The notes beneath the pieces were generated by a model. The model searched no databases. It had not been told where the DNA came from and saw only the letters and a list, made by a program, of their open reading frames with translations. This document shows, one piece after another, positions 53,411-63,364 of a stretch of DNA of 64,000 nt. Each line of letters starts with the position of its first letter. Positions within the stretch are counted from its first letter, which is position 1. Source of the DNA: Erythrobacter ramosus (GTDB lineage Bacteria; Pseudomonadota; Alphaproteobacteria; Sphingomonadales; Sphingomonadaceae); assembly GCF_009828055.1 (NCBI RefSeq), contig NZ_WTYB01000002.1:186001-250000 (forward strand), in the 5' to 3' direction. The position numbers were made by a program, and so were the translations under genes.

Positions 53411-54976
53411 TCAGCGGGTCGTTGTGGTGCGGAAGCCGCCGATTGCGCGGTCCAGCAGAGCGTTGAGGTAAAGGCCGTTGGCAAGGTGGACGCGCAGGCC
53501 AGCGGTGGCCGGATGGTGAGCCCAGAGGGGGAACAGGGCCTGGGCAAAGGCGACCAAGCCGAAGCTCGCCACCGCAATCACCAGCATCGCCCATTCCAGC
53601 TCGCCCGGCATCGGCGGGGTCGGCAGGATCGGGCCCCAGATGGCTTGGGCAAGGGTCTGGAAGCTGAAGTAGCCGATTGCTGCGGCCAGCGCGGCGCCAG
53701 CGGTGCGCTTGGTCAGGGCGACCGGCGCACGGTCGGCAAGGCCCTGCGCGACAAGGTAAGCCACCCCGAAGATCAGGATCGCACCAAGCGCCAGCGCCTG
53801 CGGGGATTTCGGTCCGAACACGGCGGTGAAGGCTCCGGCAATCGCGGCGAAGATGGCGAGCGCCAGCGCGAAGCTCTTGAGCACCGCCGCGACGCTCGGC
53901 ACGGCGACCGGGCCGGGGCGACGAATATTGGCAACCTCGGCGACTGCGCCGCCTGAGGAGAGGAAGGCGTGCGCCTTGTAAAGCGAGTGGGCGATGATGT
54001 GCAGCAGCGCCAGCGTCCACAGGCCCAGCCCGCATTGCAGCAGCATGAAGCCCATCTGCGAAATCGTCGACCAGGCCAGCGCTGTCTTGATCGCGCTCTG
54101 GGTCAGCATCACCGCCGCGCCGAACAGCGCGGTGAGCCCGCCGATCAGGACGAGGGCGACCATCGCTCCGGTGCTCGCCTGCACCAGCGGAGCAGCGGTG
54201 ATCAGCAGCACGCCGCCCGAGTTGATGATCCCGGCATGGAGCAGCGCAGAGACAGGGGTAGGAGCCTCCATCACTTCGGTCAGCCAGCCGTGGAGCGGGA
54301 AGGCGGCGGTTTTGAGCGCGGCGGCGACGACGATGGCGGCGACGCCGAGCGTTCCGGCAAGACCAAGCCCGGTGGCGGCCGCAGCGGCGGGCAGTGCGGT
54401 CACGTCAAGCGTGCCGAAGCGGGCAAACAGCAGACCGGCGGCGATCACCAGCATCACGTCACCCGTGTGCCAGACGGCGCCGAACTTGGTCGCCGCGCGC
54501 TGGGCTTCGGGCCGGTCGGGGTAGAACAGCAGCAGGCGCTTGAGGGTCAGGCCGACCGTGATTGCGGCGAGGATCATGGTAGGCAGCGTGCCTGCCTGCA
54601 CGAACACCAACACCGCAGCGAGCGTGGTCAGCATCAGCGCATGGAACGCGCCCTCGCGCGCTTCGCCGTCCAGATAGGTGCGGCTGTAGCGTATGACGAT
54701 CCAGCCGATGAAGCCGACCAGCGTCGCAACGCTGGCGCTGACAAGATCGCTGCGCAGGCCGAGGGCGAAAGGGCCCTCCAGCATCGCAAGACCCGGGGAG
54801 GAAAACAGAGCGGTCTGGATAAGGCCCGCGAGCGCGAGCGCAAAAGCGGTAAGCGCCGCGCCTTCCGACCAGCGCGGCAGGCTTCCGGGACGCCTGCCCG
54901 GACGGGCGAGCGCAAGCAGGATCACCGGCACAAGCGCCAGCGGGGCAAACAGTGTGAGGGCGATGGCGTCAGACAT
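53411..54976 (-). CDS. dabB: DabB membrane subunit (complex I antiporter-like)
   Basis: A 521-residue membrane protein of the NuoL/MrpA antiporter-like family, with about 14 hydrophobic helices. Lys and His residues lie in transmembrane segments, e.g. 'AALKTAAFPLHGWLTEVMEAPTPVSALLHAG' (given in parts: LKTAAFPLHGWL, APTPVSALLHAG), the family hallmark. It provides the ion-coupled partner for DabA. It is the first gene of the dabB-dabA operon and is divergent from a LysR regulator. Confidence 0.9.
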   Translation of the reverse strand: MSDAIALTLFAPLALVPVILLALARPGRRPGSLPRWSEGAALTAFALALAGLIQTALFSSPGLAMLEGPFALGLRSDLVSASVATLVGFIGWIVIRYSRTYLDGEAREGAFHALMLTTLAAVLVFVQAGTLPTMILAAITVGLTLKRLLLFYPDRPEAQRAATKFGAVWHTGDVMLVIAAGLLFARFGTLDVTALPAAAAATGLGLAGTLGVAAIVVAAALKTAAFPLHGWLTEVMEAPTPVSALLHAGIINSGGVLLITAAPLVQASTGAMVALVLIGGLTALFGAAVMLTQSAIKTALAWSTISQMGFMLLQCGLGLWTLALLHIIAHSLYKAHAFLSSGGAVAEVANIRRPGPVAVPSVAAVLKSFALALAIFAAIAGAFTAVFGPKSPQALALGAILIFGVAYLVAQGLADRAPVALTKRTAGAALAAAIGYFSFQTLAQAIWGPILPTPPMPGELEWAMLVIAVASFGLVAFAQALFPLWAHHPATAGLRVHLANGLYLNALLDRAIGGFRTTTTR

Positions 54977-55068
54977 AGCAGCGCTCCGGCAGGAAGAGAG
55001 GGCTTTAGGAACGCTTTGCCGGATAGGGGGTGGACGAAATTAAAGAAAATACATATTTTGCGACCAAA

Positions 55069-55087
55069 CGTTCGTCTCAATCGAACG
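55069..55087. promoter_or_regulatory. LysR-type binding dyad between dabB and the regulator
   Basis: CGTTCG (55069-55074) and CGAACG (55082-55087) form a dyad with TTCG-N7-CGAA, fitting the T-N11-A rule for LysR regulators (T55072...A55084). It lies 20 bases before the LysR start codon and about 95 bases upstream of dabB. Binding is inferred. Confidence 0.6.
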
Positions 55088-55106
55088 ATTAAGCGGAGCT
55101 GGCACC

Positions 55107-56021
55107 ATGGCGACCCTCAACCTGCACCACCTGCGCCTGTTCCGCGCGACCGCGCGCGAAGGCACTCTGACCGCGGCGGCACGCGCGCTCAATATCTCGC
55201 AAAGCGCGGTCTCGACTCAGATCAAGGCGCTGGAGGCCGATCTCGGCCACGACCTGTTCGAACGGCGCGGGCGCAATCTGGTGCTGACCGAGGCAGGTCG
55301 GATCGCGCTGGATTATGCCGAGCAGATCTTCCGCGCCTCCGAACAGCTCACCGCCACGTTCCGCGCGGTCGGTGGACAGCGAAAGGTGCTCAGGATCGGC
55401 GCGCTGGCGACCTTGTCACGCAACTTCCAGATGGGCTTTCTCAAACCGCTGATTGGGCGCGATGATGTCGAGGTGGTGTTGCGGTCGGGCACGCAGGCGA
55501 GCCTGCTGCGCGCGCTCGACTCTCTGACAATCGACGTGCTGCTGACCAATCAAGTGCCCGCCCGCGATGCGGCGAGCCCCTATCTGGTGCGGCGGCTGGC
55601 GGAGCAACCCGTCAGCCTTGTCGGCGCGCGCACCCGGCTGGCGCTGGCGGCGCAGGGCCTCACCCGGATGCTCACCACCGCGCCGCTGATCCTGCCCACG
55701 CCCGAAACCGCGCTGAGGGCCGGGTTCGATGCGATGATCGAAGGCCTTGGGATCGTCCCGCGGGTGGCAGCCGAGGCAGACGACATGGCGATGCTCCGCC
55801 TGCTTGCCCGCAGCGATGTGGGCGTGGCGGTCATCCCGCCGATCGTGGTTCGCGACGAGCTGGCCGCCGGCACGCTTTATGAACTGTTCCAGTTGCCCGG
55901 CATCACGGAGGAATTCTACGCCGTCACCATCGCGCGCACTTTTCCCAATCCACTGCTGCGCGAGGTTCTGGAACCTGACGCAGAGGCGGCAGGGCTTGCG
56001 GCGGGAGAGGGGGGGCAGTAA
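55107..56021 (+). CDS. LysR-family transcriptional regulator of the dab operon (probable)
   Basis: A 304-residue LTTR. The N-terminal winged HTH is 'NLHHLRLFRATAREGTLTAA', 'ALNISQSAVSTQIKALEADLGHDLFERRGRNLVLTEAG' (in parts). The C-terminal periplasmic-binding-like domain (about 90-300) senses an effector; 'AVIPPIVVRDELAAGTLYEL' is typical. The nearest relatives by sequence feel are NhaR/CbbR-type regulators. It is transcribed divergently from dabB-dabA with an LTTR dyad in between, so it likely controls that operon and itself. The effector is unknown. Confidence 0.88.
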   Translation: MATLNLHHLRLFRATAREGTLTAAARALNISQSAVSTQIKALEADLGHDLFERRGRNLVLTEAGRIALDYAEQIFRASEQLTATFRAVGGQRKVLRIGALATLSRNFQMGFLKPLIGRDDVEVVLRSGTQASLLRALDSLTIDVLLTNQVPARDAASPYLVRRLAEQPVSLVGARTRLALAAQGLTRMLTTAPLILPTPETALRAGFDAMIEGLGIVPRVAAEADDMAMLRLLARSDVGVAVIPPIVVRDELAAGTLYELFQLPGITEEFYAVTIARTFPNPLLREVLEPDAEAAGLAAGEGGQ

Positions 56022-56033
56022 GGCGTGCGCCCC

Positions 56034-57176
56034 ATGCAAGAGAGTCCCATGCAGGAAATGCAAGCCCCCCTTACCGGCCGCCCGGTCATCTCCGCCACCG
56101 GCCTGTTCACCCCCGCCGACAGCATCTCCAACGAAGAACTGGTCGCCAGCTTCAACGCCTTTGTGGATCGCCACAATGCGGCGAACCCCGATGCGGAACC
56201 GCTGGCCTATTCCTCGGTCGAGTTCATCGAGAAGGCGAGCGGGATCAAGGCGCGCCATGTCATGAGCAAGGCGCCGATCCTCGATCCCGACACCATGTGC
56301 CCGCGCTTGCCCGAACGCGAGAATGACGAGTTATCGATCATGGCCGAGATTGGCGTGGCGGCGGCGCGTCAGGCGCTGGAGCGGGCGGGCCGCAAGCCGG
56401 AAGATGTCGATGCGGTGTTGTGCGCGGCCTCGAATATGCAGCGTGCCTATCCGGCGATGGCGATCGAGATCCAGCAGGCGCTGGGGATCGAGGGCTTCGG
56501 CTTCGACATGAATGTCGCCTGCTCTTCGGCGACCTTCGGCATCCAGACGGCGGCCGATTACATCCGCGCGGGCAATGCGCGTTCTGTGCTGGTGGTCAGC
56601 CCGGAAATAACCTCCGGCCACCTCAACTGGCGCGACCGGGATAGCCACTTCATTTTCGGCGATGTCGCCACCGCTGTGCTGGTCGAGGATGCTGCCATTG
56701 CTCCGGCGGAGCATTGGGCGATCCTCGGCACCAAGCTGAAGACGGTGTTCTCCAACAACATCCGCAACAATTTCGGCTTCCTCAACCGCGCAGCGCCCGA
56801 GACTGCGGATACCGCCGACAAGCTGTTCGTACAGGAAGGCCGCAAGGTGTTCCGGGAAGTCGTGCCGATGGTAGCGCAGATGATCCTCGATGAAGCCGAG
56901 CGGCTCGGGATCGATCCGGAAGGCCTGCGCCGCCTGTGGCTGCATCAGGCCAATGCGGGCATGAACCGGCTGATTTCGACCAAGGTGCTGGGCCACGAGG
57001 CCAACGAGGACGAGAGCCCGACGGTGCTCGATACCTATGGCAACACCTCGAGTGCGGGTTCGATCATCGCTTTCCACCAGCATAGCGACGATCTTGTGGC
57101 TGGCGATACCGGCCTCATTTGCAGCTTCGGTGCGGGCTATTCTGCGGGCACGGTGTTCGTACGCAAGGTGAGCTAA
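56034..57176 (+). CDS. Beta-ketoacyl-ACP synthase III-like enzyme
   Basis: A 380-residue thiolase-fold enzyme, longer than classic FabH (about 317). Catalytic Cys in 'MNVACSSATFGIQTAAD' (about 163), His in 'LWLHQANAGMNRLI', Asn in 'DTYGNTSSAGSIIAFHQ'. FabH-type enzymes start fatty acid synthesis by condensing acyl-CoA with malonyl-ACP; the acyl donor cannot be told. The start is uncertain: GTG 56025, ATG 56034 or ATG 56049. The psd-pssA genes follow on the same strand. Confidence 0.85.
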   Translation: MQESPMQEMQAPLTGRPVISATGLFTPADSISNEELVASFNAFVDRHNAANPDAEPLAYSSVEFIEKASGIKARHVMSKAPILDPDTMCPRLPERENDELSIMAEIGVAAARQALERAGRKPEDVDAVLCAASNMQRAYPAMAIEIQQALGIEGFGFDMNVACSSATFGIQTAADYIRAGNARSVLVVSPEITSGHLNWRDRDSHFIFGDVATAVLVEDAAIAPAEHWAILGTKLKTVFSNNIRNNFGFLNRAAPETADTADKLFVQEGRKVFREVVPMVAQMILDEAERLGIDPEGLRRLWLHQANAGMNRLISTKVLGHEANEDESPTVLDTYGNTSSAGSIIAFHQHSDDLVAGDTGLICSFGAGYSAGTVFVRKVS

Positions 57177-57224
57177 GGGCCGAGTTGCTTGCGGCCTCGC
57201 GCTGCACTCCCTAGAAGCCCTCCG

Positions 57225-57977
57225 ATGGCAGGCGAAATTCTCGATAACAAAGGTCGCGGCGAGGCGGGCTGGGATTGGCCCGCGATCCATCCGGAAGGTC
57301 GCAAGTTCGGGCTGATCGCGGTGGCGGTGAGCCTGTTCTTCTTGCTCGCGCTCGATTGGGAGCTGATCGGCTGGCCGCTGCTGCTGCTCAGTTTTGGCGT
57401 GTTCGCTTTTTTCCGCGATCCCGAACGTGTGGTGCCGCAGGGGGAGGCCGCGATCATCGCTCCGGCTGACGGTATCGTCACGCTGATCGAGGAGGTTGAA
57501 CCGCCGCTCGAATTGCAGATCGACGATGGCTCGGGCTTTCCGGGCTTGCCCAACGGCACCGTCACGCGGGTGTCGATTTTTATGAGCGTGTTCGATGTTC
57601 ACATCAACCGCACACCGGTGGGCGGGACGGTACGGCGGGTGGTCTATATCCCCGGCAAGTTCATGAACGCCGAGCTCGACAAAGCGAGCGAGGAAAACGA
57701 ACGCCAGCATATCCTGATCGAGCGGAGTGACGGGCTGAAGATCGGCTTCACTCAGATTGCCGGGCTGGTGGCGCGGCGGATCGTGCCATTCGTCAAGCCG
57801 GGTGACATGGTTGCCAAGGGGCAGCGCGTCGGCCTGATCCGGTTCGGCAGCCGCGTCGATATCTATCTTCCGGCTGGGACCGATCCCAAGGTGATGATCG
57901 GACAGACCACCATTGCTGGCGAAACCGTCATCGCCGAGATCGGCCAACGCGGGTTGATCGAGGGAATTTCGCAGTGA
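57225..57977 (+). CDS. psd: Phosphatidylserine decarboxylase
   Basis: A 250-residue proenzyme that makes phosphatidylethanolamine. It belongs to the short, archaetidyl-type branch. '[14 protein letters not shown]' and '[20 protein letters not shown]' are conserved; the autocleavage site giving the pyruvoyl group is Gly208-Ser209 in 'RFGSRVD'. A hydrophobic N-terminus (about 30-60) suggests inner-membrane attachment. It overlaps pssA by 4 bases (GTGA), so the last two steps of PE synthesis are coupled. Confidence 0.94.
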   Translation: MAGEILDNKGRGEAGWDWPAIHPEGRKFGLIAVAVSLFFLLALDWELIGWPLLLLSFGVFAFFRDPERVVPQGEAAIIAPADGIVTLIEEVEPPLELQIDDGSGFPGLPNGTVTRVSIFMSVFDVHINRTPVGGTVRRVVYIPGKFMNAELDKASEENERQHILIERSDGLKIGFTQIAGLVARRIVPFVKPGDMVAKGQRVGLIRFGSRVDIYLPAGTDPKVMIGQTTIAGETVIAEIGQRGLIEGISQ

Positions 57978-58867
57978 GCCAACCGCCCCGCAAGCGCGGC
58001 CCGCGTAAGATTCCGGGCGCGCGGTTCTTTCCGGCGCGGCTTGGCCCGAAGGCCGCTGAGGATGAGGACGAAGGTGTGCGCAGTCCGGGTGCAGGCGGGC
58101 TGACCTTGCGGGCAATGCTGCCCAACGCGATCACGGCGGCGGCGCTGTGTTCGGGGCTGACCGGCATCCGTTTCGCGATTGATGCGCAGTGGACTTACGC
58201 GATCGGCCTCGTAGTCCTGGCCGGTGTGCTCGACGGGATCGACGGGCGCATCGCGCGGCTGCTCAACGCCCAGTCCCGATTTGGCGCGGAGCTCGACAGT
58301 CTGGCGGATTCGATTTCTTTCGGCGTTGCGCCGGCGCTGATCCTGTTCCTGTGGTCCTTGCAGGACTGGCCGCGCTTTGGCTGGTTTGCGGCGCTCGCCT
58401 TTGCGATCTGCTGCGCGCTGAGGCTCGCGCGCTTCAACGCTCGGATTGATCTGGACGATCAGCCGCACAAATCAGCCGGGTTCCTCACTGGCGTCCCTGC
58501 TCCGGTCGGGGCAGGGCTGGCTTTTACCCCGTTCTACCTGTGGCACGAGACCGGCATCGCCCTGTTCCGCGATCCGGTGCTGATGACGCTCTGGCTGGCG
58601 GTAATCGCGATCCTGATGATCTCGAACATGGCAACCTTGAGCTGGGCATCAATCCGGCCGCGCCGTTCGATTCGTCTGCCGCTGATCGCCTTCACGGGGC
58701 TGGCGTTTGCCGCATTGCTGCTGGAACCGTGGTGGACACTAGCGGCGATCTGCATCGCCTATCTTGCGCTGATGCCTTACGGCCTTGTGAAGTACGGGCG
58801 GATCAAGCAGCGGCGCAAATTTGATGCGGTAGCCTCCGCAGCTGAGCCGAGCGCCGACGCGGCGTGA
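57974..58867 (+). CDS. pssA: CDP-diacylglycerol-serine O-phosphatidyltransferase
   Basis: A 297-residue integral membrane enzyme of the CDP-alcohol phosphatidyltransferase family, which makes phosphatidylserine. The motif D-G-x2-D/A-R... is seen as '[20 protein letters not shown]' followed by LDSLAD, with all catalytic Asp residues. Several membrane helices follow. A 35-residue basic N-terminus precedes the first helix. GTG start at 57974 overlaps the psd stop. Its 3' end overlaps a small gene on the other strand by 65 bases. Confidence 0.94.
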   Translation: MSQPPRKRGPRKIPGARFFPARLGPKAAEDEDEGVRSPGAGGLTLRAMLPNAITAAALCSGLTGIRFAIDAQWTYAIGLVVLAGVLDGIDGRIARLLNAQSRFGAELDSLADSISFGVAPALILFLWSLQDWPRFGWFAALAFAICCALRLARFNARIDLDDQPHKSAGFLTGVPAPVGAGLAFTPFYLWHETGIALFRDPVLMTLWLAVIAILMISNMATLSWASIRPRRSIRLPLIAFTGLAFAALLLEPWWTLAAICIAYLALMPYGLVKYGRIKQRRKFDAVASAAEPSADAA

Positions 58868-59060
58868 CGTCCTGACGACGGACAGCGCGCAGCTGCATGT
58901 CAACCGCAGCCGCCTGAAGCGCAAACCCGGCCCGCATCACTTCACCTTCCCGCATAAGCTGCGCATAGGCAGCGCGCGCGCCGATCAGGCTGTGCGCGAT
59001 GGTGGCCACAGCGACAACACCGGTCAGTGTGAACAGGGCGGAAATGGCAAGAGCAAGCAT
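58803..59060 (-). CDS. Small membrane protein overlapping pssA, unknown
   Basis: A possible 85-residue protein with one N-terminal helix ('LALAISALFTLTGVVAVATIA', about 2-22) and an Arg-rich tail. ATG 59060 follows GGGGAACCCGCC. The last 21 codons are antisense to the pssA 3' end. No family is recognised, so it may be real or a chance frame; the start signal and membrane helix favour it mildly. Confidence 0.4.
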   Translation of the reverse strand: MLALAISALFTLTGVVAVATIAHSLIGARAAYAQLMREGEVMRAGFALQAAAVDMQLRAVRRQDVTPRRRSAQLRRLPHQICAAA

Positions 59061-59347
59061 GGCGGGTTCCCCTGAATTGTTCGTTCTTTGTTCCTACGTC
59101 TTGTTCCCTACCTGTTCTGGCCTGTCAAGCGCCTTTCGCACCGACCCTGGGGCGATTTTTCGTAAGCGCGTGCATTCATGTCTGGATTTCCGCCCGCGAC
59201 GCGGTTAAGGGCTCGCTCGCTTGAGGCAAGGCGTTCGATCTTCGCGCCAAGCAAATTCACATGGAAGGCGCACATACCGGTGCCGTTTGCGGGATCTCCG
59301 CATCACGGTTCCAGTCTTCCAGAGGAACAACCGGAAAGGAATTACTT

Positions 59348-60142
59348 ATGGCGGCACCTGTCGTCACGATGCAGCAATTGATTGAGGCCGGCGCTCACTT
59401 CGGCCACCAGACCCACCGCTGGAACCCGCGCATGAAGCCGTACATTTTCGGCGCGCGCAACGGTGTTCACATCATCGACCTGTCGCAGTCCGTGCCGCTG
59501 TTTGCGCGCGCGCTCGATTTCGTCGAATCGACCGTGCGGTCGGGTGGCAAGGTGCTGTTCGTCGGCACCAAGCGTCAGGCGCAGGAGCCGATCGCTGACG
59601 CCGCACGCATGTCGGGCCAACACTTCGTCAACCACCGCTGGCTGGGCGGGATGCTCACCAACTGGAAGACGATCTCGGGTTCGATCCGCCGTCTGAAGGC
59701 GCTGGAAGAAATGCTTTCGGGCGATGTGTCGGGCTTCACCAAGAAGGAAGTCCTGCAGCTCACCCGTGAGCGTGAGAAGCTGGAAGCCTCGCTGGGCGGC
59801 ATCCGCGACATGGGCGGCATCCCGGACGTGATGTTCGTGATCGACGCCAACAAGGAAGATCTCGCGATCAAGGAAGCCAACGTTCTCGGCATTCCGGTGA
59901 TTGGCATCCTCGACACCAATGTCGATCCGTCGGGCATCGCTTTCCCGGTTCCGGGCAACGACGATGCGAGCCGCGCAGTGCGCCTGTACTGCCAGGCAAT
60001 CGGTGAAGCGGCGCTCGCCGGCAAGGGCAAGTTCCAGCAGGACGTGTCGAGCGATTTCGGCGCGATGGCTGAACCCCCGGCAGAAGCACCCGCGCAAGTC
60101 GTGGTTGCTGACGAGCCGGCTGCGGAAGAAACCGAAGCCTGA
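59348..60142 (+). CDS. rpsB: 30S ribosomal protein S2
   Basis: A 264-residue ribosomal protein. Diagnostic blocks: '[21 protein letters not shown]', '[16 protein letters not shown]', '[15 protein letters not shown]', '[20 protein letters not shown]' and '[20 protein letters not shown]'. The C-terminal 25 residues are an acidic Ala/Glu extension. AGGAATTACTT precedes the ATG. First gene of the conserved rpsB-tsf-pyrH-frr cluster. About 290 bases of leader/promoter lie before it. Confidence 0.97.
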   Translation: MAAPVVTMQQLIEAGAHFGHQTHRWNPRMKPYIFGARNGVHIIDLSQSVPLFARALDFVESTVRSGGKVLFVGTKRQAQEPIADAARMSGQHFVNHRWLGGMLTNWKTISGSIRRLKALEEMLSGDVSGFTKKEVLQLTREREKLEASLGGIRDMGGIPDVMFVIDANKEDLAIKEANVLGIPVIGILDTNVDPSGIAFPVPGNDDASRAVRLYCQAIGEAALAGKGKFQQDVSSDFGAMAEPPAEAPAQVVVADEPAAEETEA

Positions 60143-60203
60143 TTTTCTTCACGTGGCAGCGGCGACACACACCGTCGCTTCCGCGTCACATTACCCTTCT
60201 AGC

Positions 60204-60247
60204 GCGCCCGGCATTGCCCTCCATCTGGAGACGGCAGGGCCGGGCGC
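60204..60247 (+). other. Extended stem-loop between rpsB and tsf
   Basis: GCGCCCGGC (60204-60212) pairs with GCCGGGCGC (60239-60247); inside, TGCC pairs with GGCA and CTCC with GGAG around ATCT. A large stable hairpin without a T run sits 29 bases before the tsf start. It may set the rpsB:tsf ratio by processing or attenuation; this is inference. Confidence 0.5.
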
Positions 60248-60275
60248 CCGAACAACACACGAAAAGGAATTTCTC

Positions 60276-61202
60276 ATGGCTGATTTTTCCGTCGCTGACG
60301 TGAAGAAGCTGCGCGAGCGCACTGGCGCTGGCATGATGGACGCCAAGAAGGCGCTGACCGAAGCCGGCGGCGACATCGAAGCCGCGGTTGACGCGCTGCG
60401 CGCCAAGGGCCTCGCCACCGCTCAGAAGAAGTCGAGCCGCACTGCGGCTGAAGGTCTCGTCGGCGTCGCCGTTTCGGGCACCAAGGGCGTGGCTGTCGAA
60501 GTGAACTCGGAAACTGACTTCGTCGCCAAGAACGACCAGTTCCAGAGCTTTGTCCGCAACGTGACGGCTGTGGCGCTTGAACTCGGCAATGATGATGTCG
60601 AAGCGCTCAAGGCCGCTGCCTACCCCGAAGGCGGCACCGTCTCCGATAAGCTGACCGACAACGTCGCCACCATCGGTGAAAACCAGCAGATCCGCCGCAT
60701 CAAGACCGTCGCGGTCGAGAAGGGCGCGGTCATTTCATACATGCACACCGCCGCTGCCGAAGGCCTCGGCAAGATTGGCGTGCTGATCGGTCTGGAAAGC
60801 GAAGCGGGCGCCGACGTGCTCGAACCGCTCGGCAAGCAGCTGGCCATGCATGCGGCCGCCGCTTTCCCGATGGCGCTCGACGCGGACGGGCTCGATGCCG
60901 AAGTGATCGAGCGTGAGCGCAAGATCGCTGCCGAAAAGGCTGCCGAAACCGGCAAGCCCGAAGACGTGCAGGCCAAGATGGTCGATGGTGCGGTGAAGAA
61001 GTTTGCCAAGGAAAACGCGCTGCTCAGCCAGATCTTCGTGATGGACAACAAGACCGTCATCGCTGATCTCGTGGCGCAGGCTGGCAAGGCCGCGGGCACC
61101 TCGATCGTGCTCAAGGACTACGCCCGCTTCCAGCTCGGCGAAGGCATCGAGAAGGAAGAAGTCGATTTCGCAGCGGAAGTGGCAGCCACGCTCAAGGGCT
61201 GA
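60276..61202 (+). CDS. tsf: Elongation factor Ts
   Basis: A 308-residue nucleotide-exchange factor for EF-Tu. N-terminal '[22 protein letters not shown]' and the conserved '[13 protein letters not shown]' and '[14 protein letters not shown]' segments are present. 'GAGG'-like spacing (AAAAGGAATTTCTC) precedes the ATG at 60276. Follows rpsB; ended by a strong terminator at 61224. Confidence 0.96.
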   Translation: MADFSVADVKKLRERTGAGMMDAKKALTEAGGDIEAAVDALRAKGLATAQKKSSRTAAEGLVGVAVSGTKGVAVEVNSETDFVAKNDQFQSFVRNVTAVALELGNDDVEALKAAAYPEGGTVSDKLTDNVATIGENQQIRRIKTVAVEKGAVISYMHTAAAEGLGKIGVLIGLESEAGADVLEPLGKQLAMHAAAAFPMALDADGLDAEVIERERKIAAEKAAETGKPEDVQAKMVDGAVKKFAKENALLSQIFVMDNKTVIADLVAQAGKAAGTSIVLKDYARFQLGEGIEKEEVDFAAEVAATLKG

Positions 61203-61223
61203 TCTTTCGCCAACAATCAACGG

Positions 61224-61260
61224 ACGGCCGTCGCAGCAGATGCTGCGGCGGCCGTTTGCT
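61224..61260 (+). terminator. Intrinsic terminator of rpsB-tsf
   Basis: ACGGCCGTCGCAGCA pairs with TGCTGCGGCGGCCGT (61224-61254, one G-T pair, 2-base loop) then TTTGCTT. It separates rpsB-tsf from pyrH-frr. Confidence 0.85.
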
Positions 61261-61353
61261 TGAGCGGGCACGGCGTTACCTTACCCTTTGCGCAACGGCT
61301 GATTGCCGGTTAAGTGCCCCCTCTCAGATTCCCACCCGGAGCCCCGCATCCCC

Positions 61354-62073
61354 ATGTCTCTTCCCCCGATCAAGCGCGTCCTCCTGAAACTTTCGGGCGA
61401 AGTGCTGATGGGTAGCCAGCAGTTCGGGATCGACCCGGCCTTCGTCGCCGAACTGGCAGCAGAGGTGAAAGCGGCCAAGGAAACGGGGCTCGAAATCTGC
61501 CTCGTGATCGGCGGCGGCAATATCTTCCGGGGGATGGCCGGCGCGGCCAAGGGGATGGACCGCGCGCAGGCTGATTACATGGGGATGCTGGCGACCGTGA
61601 TGAACGCGCTGGCGATGCAGAACGCGCTTGAGCAGCTCGGCGTCCAGACCCGCGTGCAGTCCGCAATCGAGATGGACAAGGTGTGCGAGCCGGTGATCCG
61701 CCGTCGCGCCGAACGTCATCTGGAAAAGGGCCGCGTGGTGATTTTTGCCGCAGGTGTCGGCGCGCCCTATTTCACCACCGATAGCGGCGCGGCTTTGCGC
61801 GCGGCGGAGATGAAGTGCGACGCGCTGCTCAAGGGCACCAGCGTCGATGGGGTCTATGACAGCGATCCCAAGCACAACCCCGATGCCGTGCGGTTCGACA
61901 CCGTCACCTATGACCGCGTGCTGGCCGATAATCTCAAGGTGATGGACGCCTCGGCGGTGGCCTTGTGCCGTGACAACAAGATTCCGATTGTGGTGTTCTC
62001 GATCCGCGAGAAAGGCAATCTTGCCCGTGTGCTCGCGGGTGAGGGCGTGCAGACCATTGTTCAAGACAGCTAA
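61354..62073 (+). CDS. pyrH: Uridylate kinase
   Basis: A 239-residue bacterial UMP kinase of the amino acid kinase fold (UMP to UDP). '[13 protein letters not shown]', '[20 protein letters not shown]', '[20 protein letters not shown]' and '[15 protein letters not shown]' are typical. Start at ATG 61354. frr is 23 bases downstream, so the two are co-transcribed. Confidence 0.97.
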   Translation: MSLPPIKRVLLKLSGEVLMGSQQFGIDPAFVAELAAEVKAAKETGLEICLVIGGGNIFRGMAGAAKGMDRAQADYMGMLATVMNALAMQNALEQLGVQTRVQSAIEMDKVCEPVIRRRAERHLEKGRVVIFAAGVGAPYFTTDSGAALRAAEMKCDALLKGTSVDGVYDSDPKHNPDAVRFDTVTYDRVLADNLKVMDASAVALCRDNKIPIVVFSIREKGNLARVLAGEGVQTIVQDS

Positions 62074-62096
62074 GACAACCGAAGGAAACCCCAGCC

Positions 62097-62657
62097 ATGC
62101 CGCAATATGACAAGGCCGATGTTGAGCGCCGGATGAAGGGCGCTGTGGAAGCGTTGAAGAGCGATCTGCAAGGTTTGCGCACGGGCCGCGCCAACACCAG
62201 TCTGCTCGATCCGGTCGTGGTCGAGGTCTATGGTTCGATGATGCCGCTCTCGCAGGTCGCGACCGTCTCGGCGCCCGAGCCGCGGATGCTGAGCGTGCAG
62301 GTGTGGGACAAGTCGAACATGACCCCCGTCGAAAAGGGCATTGCCCATGCAAACCTTGGCCTCAACCCGATCATTGACGGCCAGACCCTGCGCTTGCCGA
62401 TCCCCGACCTGACGCAGGATCGCCGCAAGGAACTGGCGAAGCTCGCGGGACAGTATGCCGAGAAGGCCAAAATCGCGATCCGCAACGTGCGCCGCGATGC
62501 GATGGAAAGCCTGAAGACCGACGAGAAGAAGAAGAAGGAAATCTCGGAAGACGACCGCAAGCGGTCCGAAGAGCAGGTCCAGAAGCTGACCGATCAATAC
62601 GTCAAGGAAACCGACGAGGCTGCCGCCAAGAAGGAACAGGAAATCCTGACGCAGTGA
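62097..62657 (+). CDS. frr: Ribosome recycling factor
   Basis: A 186-residue factor that, with EF-G, splits the post-termination ribosome. Conserved 'LRTGRANTSLLDPVVVEVYG', 'KAIANANLGLNP'-like segment here 'KGIAHANLGLNPI', and 'ERRKELAKLAGQYAEKAKIAIRNVRRDA' in parts. ATG 62097 after GAAGGAAACCCCAGCC. Normal length. Confidence 0.97.
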   Translation: MPQYDKADVERRMKGAVEALKSDLQGLRTGRANTSLLDPVVVEVYGSMMPLSQVATVSAPEPRMLSVQVWDKSNMTPVEKGIAHANLGLNPIIDGQTLRLPIPDLTQDRRKELAKLAGQYAEKAKIAIRNVRRDAMESLKTDEKKKKEISEDDRKRSEEQVQKLTDQYVKETDEAAAKKEQEILTQ

Positions 62658-62686
62658 TTGCAGCGTTCGGATCGTAGGGAACAGGC

Positions 62687-63364
62687 TTGGACCAGTCGCG
62701 CGCCAAACATGTCGCCATCATTATGGATGGCAATGGCCGCTGGGCCAAGAAACGGGGCTTGCCCCGCGCGGTCGGTCATCAGCGCGGTGTTGAGGCAGTG
62801 CGCCGGCTGGTGCGCGCGCTTGAGCCGACCGAGCTCGAATGCCTGACGCTCTATGCGTTTTCATCCGAAAACTGGAAACGGTCGGAGGACGAGGTCGATG
62901 ATCTGATGAACCTGATGCGCCGGTTCATCAAATCCGATCTGCCCGAATTCATCGCCAATAATGTGAAGCTCAAGATCATCGGCGATTGGCAATCGCTCGC
63001 GCCCGATATTGTCGCGATGCTGGAAGATGCGCTGGCGCAGACCGCGAATGGCAAGCAGACGCTCGCTGTCGCGCTCAATTATGGCGGGCAGCACGAAATC
63101 GCGCGCGCCGCGGCCAAGGCAGCGGCAGTAGGCGAGGTGACAATTGAGGCCATCGCCGCCCATCTCGACACCGCCGATCTGGCGCCGCTCGATCTGCTGA
63201 TCCGCACGAGCGGGGAAATCCGCCTGTCGAACTTCCTGTTGTGGCAGGCGGCCTATGCCGAGATGCTGTTTGTGGATACGCTGTGGCCCGATTTCGAACC
63301 GGCGCATCTCACTACGGCGCTTGATGACTTTGCCCGGAGGGAGCGGCGTTATGGCGGACGGTGA
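62687..63364 (+). CDS. uppS: Isoprenyl transferase (undecaprenyl diphosphate synthase)
   Basis: A 225-residue cis-prenyltransferase that makes the lipid carrier for cell-wall synthesis. 'AIIMDGNGRWAKKRGLPRAVGHQ' (in parts: MDGNGRWA with the catalytic Asp), 'LTLYAFSSENWKR', 'VALNYGGQHEI' and 'LIRTSGEIRLSNFLLWQ' are typical. TTG start at 62687 after AGGGAACAGGC. It overlaps the cdsA start by 14 bases. Confidence 0.95.
   Translation: MDQSRAKHVAIIMDGNGRWAKKRGLPRAVGHQRGVEAVRRLVRALEPTELECLTLYAFSSENWKRSEDEVDDLMNLMRRFIKSDLPEFIANNVKLKIIGDWQSLAPDIVAMLEDALAQTANGKQTLAVALNYGGQHEIARAAAKAAAVGEVTIEAIAAHLDTADLAPLDLLIRTSGEIRLSNFLLWQAAYAEMLFVDTLWPDFEPAHLTTALDDFARRERRYGGR

Noticed and set aside
59061..59347. 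S2 leader autoregulatory RNA before rpsB
   Set aside because: Several candidate structures are possible but none matches a leader motif I can identify with confidence.
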